64,000 nucleotides of DNA. Source: Methylobacterium sp. GXS13. Its GTDB lineage: Bacteria; Pseudomonadota; Alphaproteobacteria; Rhizobiales; Beijerinckiaceae. Below the pieces are notes generated by a model. It saw only the letters and a program-made list of their open reading frames with translations. It was not told the origin of the DNA and did no database searches. Shown piece by piece: positions 44,462 through 53,092 of this stretch (the stretch's first letter is position 1; each line of letters begins with the position of its first letter). The position numbers and the translations under genes were made by a program. The stretch covers positions 1 to 64,000 of the forward strand of contig NZ_LKKO01000002.1 in assembly GCF_001455965.1 (NCBI RefSeq), written 5' to 3'.

Positions 44462-45040
44462 CGGGAGACGGGACGCGGGCACGGCGAACATCCTGTTGCG
44501 GCGCACGGGCTGCGCCGCCCGGGTTTTGGGCCGAGCTTGGCAGTGGGTCAATCGCCCCGGCGGCATGCCTGCGCACTGCGATGATCACACATGTGTTCCG
44601 GATCGTCCGAGGCTCAGTAAGGTGCCCAATCCAGAACAGAGACGCACCTCCCTCACAAAGGGCGCGGGTCTCTCCTCCGGCGCGGACTTGCAGTTCCACA
44701 CATCGAGGTCGGCAGAAGACATGGGAGACGCCACGGCTCTCCCTCCCCCCTTTGCGGGGGAGGGTGGCCCCCGAAGGGGGTCGGGAGAGGGGAGCGACGG
44801 TGCAGAACGGGACTTCGCCCGTCACGGCAGTCGCACCCTGTCCTGAGCCCGGGCTCCCCTCTTGCGGGACTTCGTCCCGGCCCGACCCGGCCTGACGGCC
44901 GGCCCACCCTCCCCCGCAAAGGGGGGAGGGAAACGCGCATAGGTCCGGCCTTAGCCCTCATCCGGCAGCGATGTGTGAACATCCAAGCTCGTGCGGGAGA
45001 GGGGGGCGCGTCGAGCCCTGCACCGGCGCGTGAGCGCGCC
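44462..45040. other. Gene-free stretch of about 580 bases with a palindromic element
   Basis: Between the lipoprotein gene and the SRPBCC gene. Its main content is the family A element at 44741-44930. Right of it, GATGTGTGAACATCC (from 44970) and GTGCGGGAGAGG resemble the right end of family B elements. No gene was recognised. Confidence 0.6.
44741..44930. repeat. MITE-like repeat, family A (copy 2) with terminal inverted repeats
   Basis: The ends at 44741-44769 and 44901-44930 are reverse complements over about 29 bp with one extra C (starting CCCTCCCCCCTTTGCGGGGG). The interior is GC-rich and non-coding. 44757-44800 is identical to the copy near 3920. Confidence 0.8.
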
Positions 45041-45526
45041 CTACTTGGTCTTGTCGGACAGCGCCTTCAGGCCGGATTCGTAGATGCCCTGGATGGCGTC
45101 GACCGCCACGGTGTCGGGGGCGCCTTTGGCGTTGAAGGTGCCGCTCCAGGTCACCTTGGAGCCCGTGCCCTCAGGAGCCACGGCCAGGGTCGACTTGTAG
45201 TCGGAGACCGGCAGCGGGCCTTCCAGGATCGTGTAGGTGTAGCTCATCACCTTGTCGTCGCGGGAGACCTGCTCCTCCTTGAGGGTACCGCCGCCCTTCA
45301 GGCTGAGCGTGCGGACCTTCATGCCGTCCTTGTCGGACAGGACGCATTTCTCGATGGCCGGGTGCCAGTCGCCGATGCCGCAGAACTCGCCGATCGTCTG
45401 CCAGACCTTGGCCGGGGGGGCGGCGATGTCGGCCGAGCGCGTCACCTCCAGGGCATGGCCCGCCACGGTGGAGGCGGCCAGCGCAAGGCCGGCAAGCGGC
45501 AGGGGCCGGCTGAAAGCGAAGGGCAT
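45041..45526 (-). CDS. SRPBCC (polyketide cyclase-like) exported protein
   Basis: A 161-residue protein with a signal-like N-terminus (PLAGLALAASTVAGHALE) and a START/Bet v1-type fold: SADIAAPPAKVWQTIGEFCG, then IGDWHPAIEKCV, LKEEQVSRDDKVMSYTYTI and a final helix. The W-H-P at the cavity mouth is typical of SRPBCC members annotated as polyketide cyclase/dehydrase. These bind small hydrophobic ligands; few are enzymes. The export signal is unusual and points to a periplasmic carrier. Start 45526 has GGAG before it. Confidence 0.82.
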   Translation of the reverse strand: MPFAFSRPLPLAGLALAASTVAGHALEVTRSADIAAPPAKVWQTIGEFCGIGDWHPAIEKCVLSDKDGMKVRTLSLKGGGTLKEEQVSRDDKVMSYTYTILEGPLPVSDYKSTLAVAPEGTGSKVTWSGTFNAKGAPDTVAVDAIQGIYESGLKALSDKTK

Positions 45527-45811
45527 CGGGGGGTCTCCATCCAAGTCGATCGCGGCGGGCGCCGCGCAGGCTCTGGGGCCGCGGTTGAGCTAGGCCGGGA
45601 TGCCCGCCGGGGCAATGGGCGGGTCGGACGAGGCGGGTGGCCGCGCTCAGACGACGCGGCGGGTGGGGGTGGTATCGCCTCGCGCCGCATCGACGGCTCG
45701 CTCGTCTCTCCTCATCGCCAGCACCGCGACGCGTCCCCGTGAGACGCTACGATCTGAGATCGCGCGCCGCCCTCTGTTGCTTCGCGACGCTCGTGACGAC
45801 GAGGCGGGCCG

Positions 45812-46450
45812 CTACCACCCCTCCCCGACATCCACCTCGACCGGATACCCATACCCCGTCACGGGCGCGTAGGCCGGCCGGACGGCGGTGCGGGTATAGG
45901 CCGGGAGCGGGCGGCGGCCCATCTGGTCGAGATCGGCGTAGCTGTCGTCCGGCGCATAGGGATCGCGGCTCCGGGCGACCCGGCGGGTGCGCGTGCTGCG
46001 CTCGGCCACCAGGGGGTCGGCGCCCTCGATCTGGACGCGGGTCCGGTTCATCCCCTGGGTCTTCACGAGGTTGAACAGGGTCGCGGCGTTGCGCACCGAC
46101 AGGCGCACGCAGCCATGCGAGGCTGCGCGCCCAAGATTGCGGACGTGGTTGGTGCCGTGGATCGCGTGGCCCTGATTGGTGAAGAACATCGCGAACGGCA
46201 TGGGCGCGTCGTCCCACTCCTTCGAGAAGTGGGTGCGCTCCATCCGGAACGGCCGATAGGAGCCGGACGGGGTGTCGTGGGCCTCGACCCCGGTGGAGAC
46301 CGGCCAGGCGTAGCGGGGCTGCCCGTCGACCGAGACCTCCATCCGCTGGGCGGACTTGTCGACGTTGATGAGCACATCCGCCCGCGCCGCCGACGGCGCG
46401 GCGCCCCACAGGAGCAATCCCGACAGGACCGAGACCAGACCGATACGCAT
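45812..46450 (-). CDS. L,D-transpeptidase (YkuD domain)
   Basis: A 212-residue periplasmic enzyme. Signal peptide residues 1-24. The YkuD motif is complete: GHAIHGT with His98, then SHGCVRLSVR with catalytic Cys114. The preceding sequence VDKSAQRMEVSVDGQPRYAW and TPSGSYRPFRME is the standard entry to the fold. Such enzymes make 3-3 cross-links in peptidoglycan or attach lipoproteins. A proline/tyrosine-rich C-terminal tail of about 60 residues is a Methylobacterium-style extension. GAGG precedes the ATG at 46450. Confidence 0.93.
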   Translation of the reverse strand: MRIGLVSVLSGLLLWGAAPSAARADVLINVDKSAQRMEVSVDGQPRYAWPVSTGVEAHDTPSGSYRPFRMERTHFSKEWDDAPMPFAMFFTNQGHAIHGTNHVRNLGRAASHGCVRLSVRNAATLFNLVKTQGMNRTRVQIEGADPLVAERSTRTRRVARSRDPYAPDDSYADLDQMGRRPLPAYTRTAVRPAYAPVTGYGYPVEVDVGEGW

Positions 46451-46668
46451 GAACGACCTCGATGGATGGGCAAAGACGGATTTCAGATAGGCTAAGCTAT
46501 TGGCAACGCCAAGGTTCCTGGGCGGGGGCCCGCGGAGCTGGGGTTCGACTGCGCAGGCGGATCGGCGCTCGCAGGGGCGGCGCGGGTCGGCTTCGGCACG
46601 GAAGATGCGGCCCGTTGACAGGCGCACCAGGCCGGGCGCCTCCTGCCCATCCCTGATCCGGAGATTCC

Positions 46669-47958
46669 ATGGCTCTCGACCCCGCCCTCGCCGCCGAGAT
46701 CGAAGCCTCCGTGGCGGAGGGGTTTGCCGACCAGGTGGCGCACACGCAGGCCCTGGTCCGGTTCGCCTCCCTGCGCGGCGCCGAGCATGCCTGCCAGGAT
46801 TACGTGTTCGGGGCGTTCCGGGCCCGGGGCTACGCCACCGAGCGCTTCGCCATGGACCGGGCCGCGATCGCGTCTCATCCGGGCGGCTCGAAGATCGACG
46901 CGCGCCACTCCGACGCCCCGATCGTCGTCTGCCACCACCGTCCGCAGACCGAGACCGGCCGCTCACTGATCCTGCAGGCTCATGTCGACGTGGTGCCGGT
47001 GGGCCCCCTCGACCTGTGGACCCATCCGCCCTTCGACCCGGTGATCGAGGGGGACTGGCTCTACGGCCGCGGCGGCGGCGACATGAAGGCCGGCCACGCC
47101 GCCAACCTGTTCGCCCTCGACGCGCTCGCCCGCCTCGGCCTCCAGCCCGCAGCCGCGGTGACGATCCAGTCGGTGGTCGAGGAAGAATCCACCGGCAACG
47201 GCGCGCTCGCCACCCATCTGCGCGGCTACCGGGCCGACGCCGTGCTGATCCCGGAGCCCGAGGACGAGAAGCTCGTGCGCGCCAATACCGGCGTGCTGTG
47301 GTTCACCGTCGAGGTGCGGGGCGTACCGGTCCATGTCCGCGAGATGGGGGCCGGCGCCAACGCCATCGACGCCACCTACCGGGTGATCGGCGCCCTGCGT
47401 GAACTCGAGGCGCGCTGGAACGCCGAGAAATCCGAGCACCGCCATTTCGAGGCGGAGGACCACCCGATCAACCTCAATATCGGCCGGATCGAGGGTGGCG
47501 ACTGGGCCTCCTCGGTGCCGGCCTGGTGCCGGATCGACTGTCGCGTCGCGCTCTACCCGGGCGTCCCGGCGTCCCGGGCCGCCGCCGAGATCGAGGCCGC
47601 GGTCTCGAACTTCGCCCGCACCGACCCGTTCCTCGGCAACAGCCCGCCGCGGGTGGCCTTCAACGGCTTCTTCGCCGAGGGCTACGTGCTGGAGGAAGGC
47701 TCCGAGGCGGAGGCCGTGCTCGGCCGGGCGCACGAGCGGGCGATGGGCACCCAGCTGCAGAGCTTCATGTCGCCGAGCTACCTCGATACCCGGGTTCACG
47801 CCCTCTACGACCGGGTGCCGGCCCTGTGCTACGGGCCGAGCGCCCAGAACATCCACGGTTTCGACGAGCGCGTGAGCCTCGCCTCGGTGCAGCGCTGCAC
47901 CACCGCGATGGCGCTGTTCGTGGCCGAATGGTGCGGGACGGAGCGGCGGCCGGGCTGA
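46669..47958 (+). CDS. M20 family deacylase/peptidase (ArgE/DapE type)
   Basis: A 429-residue cytoplasmic metalloenzyme. Di-zinc ligands: LQAHVDVVP (H and D), GRGGGDMKAGH (bridging D), VVEEESTGNGAL (catalytic Glu plus ligand Glu), and a C-terminal histidine in NIHGFDERVSL. The lid/dimerisation domain lies between. ArgE/DapE-family members hydrolyse N-acyl amino acids or dipeptides; this longer form with YGRGGGDMKAG is usually annotated only as 'ArgE/DapE family deacylase'. The substrate is unknown. Start at 46669 (MALDPALAAEIEA). Confidence 0.9.
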   Translation: MALDPALAAEIEASVAEGFADQVAHTQALVRFASLRGAEHACQDYVFGAFRARGYATERFAMDRAAIASHPGGSKIDARHSDAPIVVCHHRPQTETGRSLILQAHVDVVPVGPLDLWTHPPFDPVIEGDWLYGRGGGDMKAGHAANLFALDALARLGLQPAAAVTIQSVVEEESTGNGALATHLRGYRADAVLIPEPEDEKLVRANTGVLWFTVEVRGVPVHVREMGAGANAIDATYRVIGALRELEARWNAEKSEHRHFEAEDHPINLNIGRIEGGDWASSVPAWCRIDCRVALYPGVPASRAAAEIEAAVSNFARTDPFLGNSPPRVAFNGFFAEGYVLEEGSEAEAVLGRAHERAMGTQLQSFMSPSYLDTRVHALYDRVPALCYGPSAQNIHGFDERVSLASVQRCTTAMALFVAEWCGTERRPG

Positions 47959-47987
47959 GGGTTCCGGCGTCCGTACGCGGTGCGGGT

Positions 47988-48246
47988 CCCCCTCTCCCGT
48001 GCGGGCGAGCGGATTCACATATCGGTTTCGTTCTTCGACGAGCTCTCTCACAAGCTTCTGAAACGCAACACGTTTCCCCTCCCCCTTGTGGGGAGAGGTC
48101 AGGGGTGGGGGTGGTGCAGGATGGGGCGTAGCGGTTTTTTCTGAGCCACCCCCACCTCCAGCTCCTCCCCACAAGGGGGAGGAGAGCGAGTCGTGCCACA
48201 CCGAGGACGCTGTGCGAACATCATAACCCGTGCGGGAGAGGGATCC
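47988..48246. repeat. MITE-like repeat, family B (copy 2)
   Basis: Outer ends CCCTCTCCCGTGCGGGC (left) and CCCGTGCGGGAGAGGG (right) are inverted. Inside lie TTCACATATC and GCTGTGCGAAC as degenerate termini of the core, and the two GC hairpins with GGGGTGGTGCAGGAT. It fills the gap between the M20 and PRISE-type genes. Confidence 0.7.
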
Positions 48247-48276
48247 GCGTCTCATCCGGCGATGAGTGCCCCCCGA

Positions 48277-49338
48277 TCAGGGGATCAGGCGGTCCGCCCG
48301 GAGCCGGGCGAACAGGTCGTAGAACGCGTCGTCCGTGGGCTGGTAGGCCGTAAAGCCCAGGCGGCGGCTCTTGCTCATGTCGGTGACGACCTCGATCGGC
48401 CGGCCGAGATCGGCGTCGGTGTGCCAGGGCGAGGCGAGCTTCGCGAGGTCCGGCTCGGCCAGGCCGTGGCGCTTGGCGATCTCGGCCCAGGCCGGCCCGT
48501 CCTGCGCCATCCGCTCCTCCAGCGGCCGGATTGTCCCGTCGAACGGCACCGCCTCGATCCCGAACCACTCGGCGATCCGGCCCCACATCCAGCTCCAGCG
48601 GAAGACGTCGCCGTCGACCACGTTGAACGCCTCGTTGGCGGCCTTGGGCTCGGTGGAGGCCCAGAGCAGCTGGCGGGCGAGGAGCCTGGCGTCGGTCATG
48701 TCGGTCAGCCCGTTCCACTGGACGGCCGAGCCCGGGAAGGTGAAGGGGCGCTTCAGCTCGCGGCACAGGGTGGCGTAGCAGGCCAGCGTCGTGCCCATGT
48801 TCATGGCGTTGCCCACCGCCTTGCCGATGATCGTGTGCGGGCGGTGCACGCTCCAGGTGAAGCCGTCGCGGGCACTGGCCGCGAAGACGGCATCCTCCTG
48901 GGCGTAGTAGAAATTCTCGATGTCGAGCCGGCCCTGGTCCTCGCGGAACGGCGTCTGCGGCAGGGTGCCCTTCCCGTAGGCCTCGAACGGGCCGAGATAG
49001 TGCTTCAGCCCGGTCACGAGAGCGACGTGGCGGACGCTCTTCTGCGGCCGGAGGGCGTCGAGCAGGTTCTCGATCATGGCCCGGTTGACCTGGATCATCT
49101 CGGCCTCGGTCGGGCGCCGCTGCCAAGTCGCCGGGAAGACGTGGCTCGGGGCGAGGCCGGCCAGCGCCGTCTCCAGGGAGGCCGGATCCTGCAGGTCGGC
49201 CACCACCGGCTCGACCCCGGCCAGATCCACCGGCTTGCGGGCGAGCCCCGCTTCCCGCCAGCCTTCCTCAACGAGCAGCGCGCCGGTGGCGCTCCCGACG
49301 ATCCCGCTGGCGCCGACGATCAGGGCGGTGTTCGACAT
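48277..49338 (-). CDS. PRISE-type SDR reductase (progesterone 5-beta-reductase/iridoid synthase-like)
   Basis: A 353-residue extended short-chain reductase. N-terminal NALIVGASGIVGSATG-like nucleotide loop (here SNTALIVGASGIVGSATG). HVALVTGLKHYLGPFEAYGK replaces the usual YxxxK region with the PRISE pattern, and ENFYYAQEDAVFAASARDGF and WSVHRPHTIIGKAVGNAMNM are family signatures. Plant members reduce enones such as progesterone; bacterial ones are promiscuous NADPH enone reductases of unknown natural substrate. AGAGG precedes the ATG at 49338. Confidence 0.88.
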   Translation of the reverse strand: MSNTALIVGASGIVGSATGALLVEEGWREAGLARKPVDLAGVEPVVADLQDPASLETALAGLAPSHVFPATWQRRPTEAEMIQVNRAMIENLLDALRPQKSVRHVALVTGLKHYLGPFEAYGKGTLPQTPFREDQGRLDIENFYYAQEDAVFAASARDGFTWSVHRPHTIIGKAVGNAMNMGTTLACYATLCRELKRPFTFPGSAVQWNGLTDMTDARLLARQLLWASTEPKAANEAFNVVDGDVFRWSWMWGRIAEWFGIEAVPFDGTIRPLEERMAQDGPAWAEIAKRHGLAEPDLAKLASPWHTDADLGRPIEVVTDMSKSRRLGFTAYQPTDDAFYDLFARLRADRLIP

Positions 49339-49829
49339 GCATATCCTCTCGACCTGGCTCACATCCAGGTTGAGCGGCAGATGCGGCCGTCGCCCACAGG
49401 CTTCAAGGCCGCACGGCGCCGCCCTCCCCCGCGTCGCGGGTATTGGCTGAGTGTCGAGAGGTCAGCGACCAGGCACAGCTGATGTCATCCCTCTGCGGGA
49501 GACGGCACTGACGACTCTTCGGGCGTGGCGCGGGTTCCCCCTCTCCCCGCACGCAGGGCTACGATGTTCACGCATCGGCGGATGAAAGGCGCGATGCGCT
49601 CTCCTCCCCCTTGCGGGGAGGCGTTGGAGGTGGGGGTGGTGCAGAAGGCACCGTCACGTTCGATCCTGCACCACCCCCACCCCTGACCCCTCCCCGCAAG
49701 GGGGAGGGGAAAAGCGCGGTGCTTCAAACGCTTGCGACCGGAACGATGTGTGAATCCCCAAGCCCCACAAGCGGGGCGAGGGGATCCCGCCGAAAGCCTC
49801 GAACCCGATCTGTCGACTGCCCCCGCCCC
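49339..49829. other. Gene-free stretch of about 490 bases with a family B repeat
   Basis: Between the PRISE-type and aminotransferase genes, both leftward. The repeat at 49532-49788 accounts for half. The rest (49339-49531) is the upstream region of the PRISE-type gene; no promoter was evident. Confidence 0.6.
49532..49788. repeat. MITE-like repeat, family B (copy 3)
   Basis: Core ends TTCACGCATC (49567-49576) and GATGTGTGAA (49744-49753) are inverted, identical to those of copy 1. Outer ends CCCCCTCTCCCCGC and GCGGGGCGAGGGG are also inverted. The core again has two opposed GC hairpins around GGTGGGGGTGGTGCAG. Confidence 0.75.
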
Positions 49830-51164
49830 TCACGCCACCCGGTCGATCGCCGCGCCCAGGACCTCGACGATCTCGCCGATCTGGCCGCGCTCCAGGATCA
49901 GCGGCGGCGACAGGGCGATGATGTCGCCGGTGACCCGGGTGAGCAGGCCGCGCGCGAAGCAATCGACGAACAGCTCGTAGGCGCGCTTGCCGGGGGCGTC
50001 GGGCCGGGGCGCCAGCTCGATGCCGGCGATCAGCCCGATGGTGCGGATGTCGATGACGTTCTTGCGCCCGCGCAGGTCGTGCATCGCCGCGGCCCAGTCC
50101 TCGGCGAGATCGGCGGCGCGGGTGAGCAGCCCCTCCTCCCGGTAGATGTCCAGCGTGGCGAGGCCGGCCGCGCAGGCCACCGGATGGCCGGAATAGGTGT
50201 AGCCGTGGAACAGCTCGATCCCGTCCGGGCCGTTCATCAGCGCGTCGTGCACCGGGCGGCTCGCGAACACCGCGCCCATCGGCACCGTGCCGTTGGTCAG
50301 GCCCTTGGCGCTGGTGACGAGGTCGGGCACCACGCCAAAGTAATCGGTCGCGAACGGGCTGCCGAGGCGGCCAAATCCCGAAATAACCTCGTCGAAGATC
50401 AGCAGGATGCCGTGCTTGGTGCAGATGTCGCGCAGGCGCTCGAGATAGCCCTTCGGCGGGATCAGCACGCCGGTGGAGCCCGCCACCGGCTCGACGATGC
50501 AGGCCGCGATGGTCTCGGCCCCGTGGAGCGCCACCAGCCGCTCGAGATCCTCGGCCAGCTCCACCCCGTGCTCGGGCTGGCCCTTCACGAAGGCGTTGCG
50601 GGCGGGGTCGTGGGTGTGGCGCAGGTGGTCGGTGCCGTTGAGCTGCGGGAAGACCCGGCGGTTCGACACGATGCCGCCCACCGACAGGCCGCCGAAGCCG
50701 ACCCCGTGATAGCCGCGCTCCCGGCCGATCAGCCGGGTCCGGGTCCCCTGCCCGATCGCCCGCTGGTAGGCGAGCGCGATCTTGAGGGCGGTGTCGACCG
50801 ATTCGGAGCCGGAATTGGTGAAGAACACCCGGTCGAGGCGGTTGTCGGGGCCGCCCGGGGCGATCTCGGCGAGACGCTCGGCGAACTCGAAGGCGATCGG
50901 GTGGCCCATCTGGAAGGTCGGGGCGAAATCGAGCGTGGCGAGCTGGCGCTCCACCGCCGCCGCGATCCCCCGGCGCCCGTGCCCGGCATTGACGCACCAG
51001 AGCCCGGCCGTGCCGTCCAGCACCGTGCGGCCGTCATCGGCCGTGTAGTGCATGCCCTGCGCGGCCACGAGCATCCGCGGGGCCGCCTTGAACTGGCGGT
51101 TGGCGGTGAACGGCATCCAGAAGGCGTCGAGGGACGGCGTGTTGCGCAGCGGGTGGTCGGTCAT
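49830..51164 (-). CDS. Class III omega-amino acid:pyruvate aminotransferase
   Basis: A 444-residue PLP enzyme. DGTAGLWCVNAGHGR, FFTNSGSESVDTALKIALAY, GYHGVGFGGLSVGG, IFDEVISGFGRLG, and the PLP-binding lysine near residue 285 in VTSAKGLTNG are the class III signatures. FWMPFTANRQFK at the N-terminus is characteristic of beta-alanine-pyruvate type (omega-APT) enzymes, which transfer amino groups from beta-alanine or omega-amino acids to pyruvate. Start 51164; the longer frame to 51296 runs into the divergent regulator's promoter. An XRE-cupin regulator is divergent, 152 bases away. Confidence 0.92.
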   Translation of the reverse strand: MTDHPLRNTPSLDAFWMPFTANRQFKAAPRMLVAAQGMHYTADDGRTVLDGTAGLWCVNAGHGRRGIAAAVERQLATLDFAPTFQMGHPIAFEFAERLAEIAPGGPDNRLDRVFFTNSGSESVDTALKIALAYQRAIGQGTRTRLIGRERGYHGVGFGGLSVGGIVSNRRVFPQLNGTDHLRHTHDPARNAFVKGQPEHGVELAEDLERLVALHGAETIAACIVEPVAGSTGVLIPPKGYLERLRDICTKHGILLIFDEVISGFGRLGSPFATDYFGVVPDLVTSAKGLTNGTVPMGAVFASRPVHDALMNGPDGIELFHGYTYSGHPVACAAGLATLDIYREEGLLTRAADLAEDWAAAMHDLRGRKNVIDIRTIGLIAGIELAPRPDAPGKRAYELFVDCFARGLLTRVTGDIIALSPPLILERGQIGEIVEVLGAAIDRVA

Positions 51165-51316
51165 CGGGCGGCTCTCCGGGGCGGCGATCGGTCCAGGGGA
51201 CACCCTGGCGGATCGGGCAACAAGTCCTTTTCTGATCGCCGCCAAGCCCTTGCAGAATCGGGGCCGCGGGCGCCACCGTTGCGGGATCCTCAACACCTGA
51301 AACGGGGCCCGGACGG

Positions 51317-51877
51317 ATGAGCATCGATGTCGGCGAGCGCCTGCGCTTCGTGCGGGCCCGCCACGGCCTGTCGCAGCGAGCGCTGGCCAAGCGCGCCGGG
51401 GTGACGAACTCGGCGATCTCGCTGATCGAGGCCAACCGGGTGAATCCCTCGGTGGGTGCCTTGAAGCGCATCCTCGACGGGGTGCCGATCGGCATGGCCG
51501 AATTCTTCGCCCTCGAACCGGAGCCGGAGCGCAAGGCGTTCTTCGCCGCCAACGAGCTGACCGAGATCGGCCGCAAGGCGGCCAAGGGGGCGATCTCGTT
51601 CCTGCAGGTCGGCGACAGCCTGTTCGGGCGCAAGCTGCAGATCCTGAAGGAGCGCTACGAGCCCGGGGCCGATACCGGCCGGGTGCCCCTCTCCCACGAG
51701 GGCGAGGAGGGCGGCATCGTGCTGTCCGGGCGCCTGGAGGTCACGGTCGGCGAGGAGCGGCGCATCCTCGGCCCCGGCGACGCCTACAGCTTCGACAGCC
51801 GCCGCCCGCACCGCTTCCGCTGCGTCGGCCCCAACCCGTGCGAGCTGGTCAGCGCCTGCACGCCGCCGAGTTTCTGA
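51317..51877 (+). CDS. XRE-cupin transcriptional regulator (PuuR-like)
   Basis: A 186-residue regulator. Residues 6-60 form an HTH (ARHGLSQRALAKRAGVTNSA, ISLIEANRVNPSVG), and residues 105-186 a cupin (HEGEEGGIVLSGRLEV, GPGDAYSFDSRRPHRFRCVG). This is the PuuR architecture, whose members repress polyamine or amino-acid catabolism and respond to a small ligand. Being divergent from the aminotransferase, it probably controls that gene. The ATG at 51317 overlaps no other gene. Confidence 0.92.
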   Translation: MSIDVGERLRFVRARHGLSQRALAKRAGVTNSAISLIEANRVNPSVGALKRILDGVPIGMAEFFALEPEPERKAFFAANELTEIGRKAAKGAISFLQVGDSLFGRKLQILKERYEPGADTGRVPLSHEGEEGGIVLSGRLEVTVGEERRILGPGDAYSFDSRRPHRFRCVGPNPCELVSACTPPSF

Positions 51878-51886
51878 CGCAGCGCG

Positions 51887-51944
51887 GCTTTCAGGGGCTC
51901 TGCCCCCGAACCCCGCCAAAGGGCTGAGCCCTTTGGGAACCCGG
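51887..51944. repeat. Dispersed repeat, family C (partial copy 2)
   Basis: Only the right half is present: CAGGGGCTCTGCCCCCGAAC, then CCAAAGGGCTGAGCCCTTTG. The same right half closes the copies at 29690 and 62178. Confidence 0.55.
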
Positions 51945-52019
51945 TCTGGGCGTGCATTCGCTCAAAGGCGACGGATCCGGCTAACGCCGGGTTCAGGCGC
52001 GGGCTGCTAAACGTACGCC

Positions 52020-52214
52020 ATGACGACTCTTGCCGCCACCGCCACGCATCTGCTGGCGACGTCCCAGAACCAGTCGATCGGCATCGCGGCGGCGCGCCAG
52101 CAGATCGCCTCCGAGAAGGCTGTCGCCGGGCTCGTGGCGGAGAGCGCGACCAAGGGGGCCTCCGGTCCCCCGGCCCCTCCCGGCCAGGGCCAGCGGGTCG
52201 ACCTGCGGGTCTAA
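52020..52214 (+). CDS. 64-residue protein, possibly YjfB-like
   Basis: ATG at 52020. MTTLAATATHLLATSQNQSI, then GIAAARQQIASEKAVAGLVA, a glycine/proline linker and GQRVDLRV at the C-terminus. The layout (short helix, Gln-rich helix, ending G-x-x-V-D-L-x-V) recalls the small YjfB putative motility family, but similarity is limited and no flagellar genes are near. No signal peptide. It is separated by 6 bases from the convergent amidohydrolase. Confidence 0.55.
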   Translation: MTTLAATATHLLATSQNQSIGIAAARQQIASEKAVAGLVAESATKGASGPPAPPGQGQRVDLRV

Positions 52215-52220
52215 AGGCCC

Positions 52221-53090
52221 CTACGCGAAGCCGTAGAGGCGGCGCGGGTTGTCCACGAAGAGCCGGCGGCGCCGGTCCTCGTCCGGCACCCAGTCCGCCA
52301 TCAGGTCGAGGAGGTCGGGAAGGCGCGGCGGCCCGTCCCATGCGGCCACGTGCGGCCAGTCCGAGCCCCAGACGCAGCGCTCCGGGGCGGCGTCGTTGAG
52401 GGCGCGGGCGAAGGGGATCGTGTCGGAATAGGGCGGCCCGGCCACCGAATCCCGGAAGGCGCCGGAGAGCTTGACCCAGTTGCCGTCGCGCACGAGGCCG
52501 AGCAGGGCCTGGAAGCCCGGATGCTCCACCCCCGCCGAGGCCGGCATGTGGCCCATATGGTCGAAGACCAGGGGCACCGGCAGCCGCGACAGGCGGCCGG
52601 CGATCGGCGGCAGGTCCCGGGCGTCGAGCAGGAACTGGAGGTGCCAGCCCATCTCCCGGGCGAGCGCGCCGTAGCGCTCCACCGCGTCGAGCCCGACCCC
52701 GCCGCCGAACAGCACGTTGAGGCGCAGGCCCACCACCCCGGCCTCCTTGAGGGCCGCGAGCTCCGCATCGGGGAGGCCGAGCGGGATCACCGCGATGCCG
52801 CGCAGGCGCTGCCGGTTGGCCCGGAGCGTCTCCACCATCAGGCGGTTGTCGGTGCCGTGGACGCTGACCTGGACCAGCACGCCGTTGGCCATGCCGGTGG
52901 CGTCGAGCATCGCGAGGTAGCGGTCCGCCGGGGCGGCCGGGGGCGTGTAGCTGCGATCGGCCACCAGCGGGTAGGCCGGTGGCAGGCCGATCACGTGGGC
53001 ATGGGTGTCGACCGCGCCGGCGGGCACCTGGTAGCGGGTCGGGCCGCCAGGATGCGGATCCGGGGCGGGGCAGTCGCGAATCTCGGCCAT
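52221..53090 (-). CDS. Amidohydrolase-2 family (PDC-lactonase/LigI-like) hydrolase
   Basis: A 289-residue TIM-barrel hydrolase. DTHAHVIG gives the first metal histidines, FDHMGHMPAS and WGSDWPHVAAW carry the histidine and catalytic aspartate of the COG3618/LigI group. LigI opens 2-pyrone-4,6-dicarboxylate in lignin-derived aromatic degradation; related enzymes hydrolyse other lactones. The gene begins 2 bases after the end of an MFS transporter gene, so the pair probably imports and hydrolyses one organic acid. Start at 53090 (MAEIRDCPAPD). Confidence 0.87.
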   Translation of the reverse strand: MAEIRDCPAPDPHPGGPTRYQVPAGAVDTHAHVIGLPPAYPLVADRSYTPPAAPADRYLAMLDATGMANGVLVQVSVHGTDNRLMVETLRANRQRLRGIAVIPLGLPDAELAALKEAGVVGLRLNVLFGGGVGLDAVERYGALAREMGWHLQFLLDARDLPPIAGRLSRLPVPLVFDHMGHMPASAGVEHPGFQALLGLVRDGNWVKLSGAFRDSVAGPPYSDTIPFARALNDAAPERCVWGSDWPHVAAWDGPPRLPDLLDLMADWVPDEDRRRRLFVDNPRRLYGFA

Positions 53091-53092
53091 GC

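Noticed and set aside
44741-44930. Possible CRISPR or RNA gene
   Set aside because: There is no array of spaced direct repeats; the symmetry is a single pair of inverted ends, as in the other dispersed copies.
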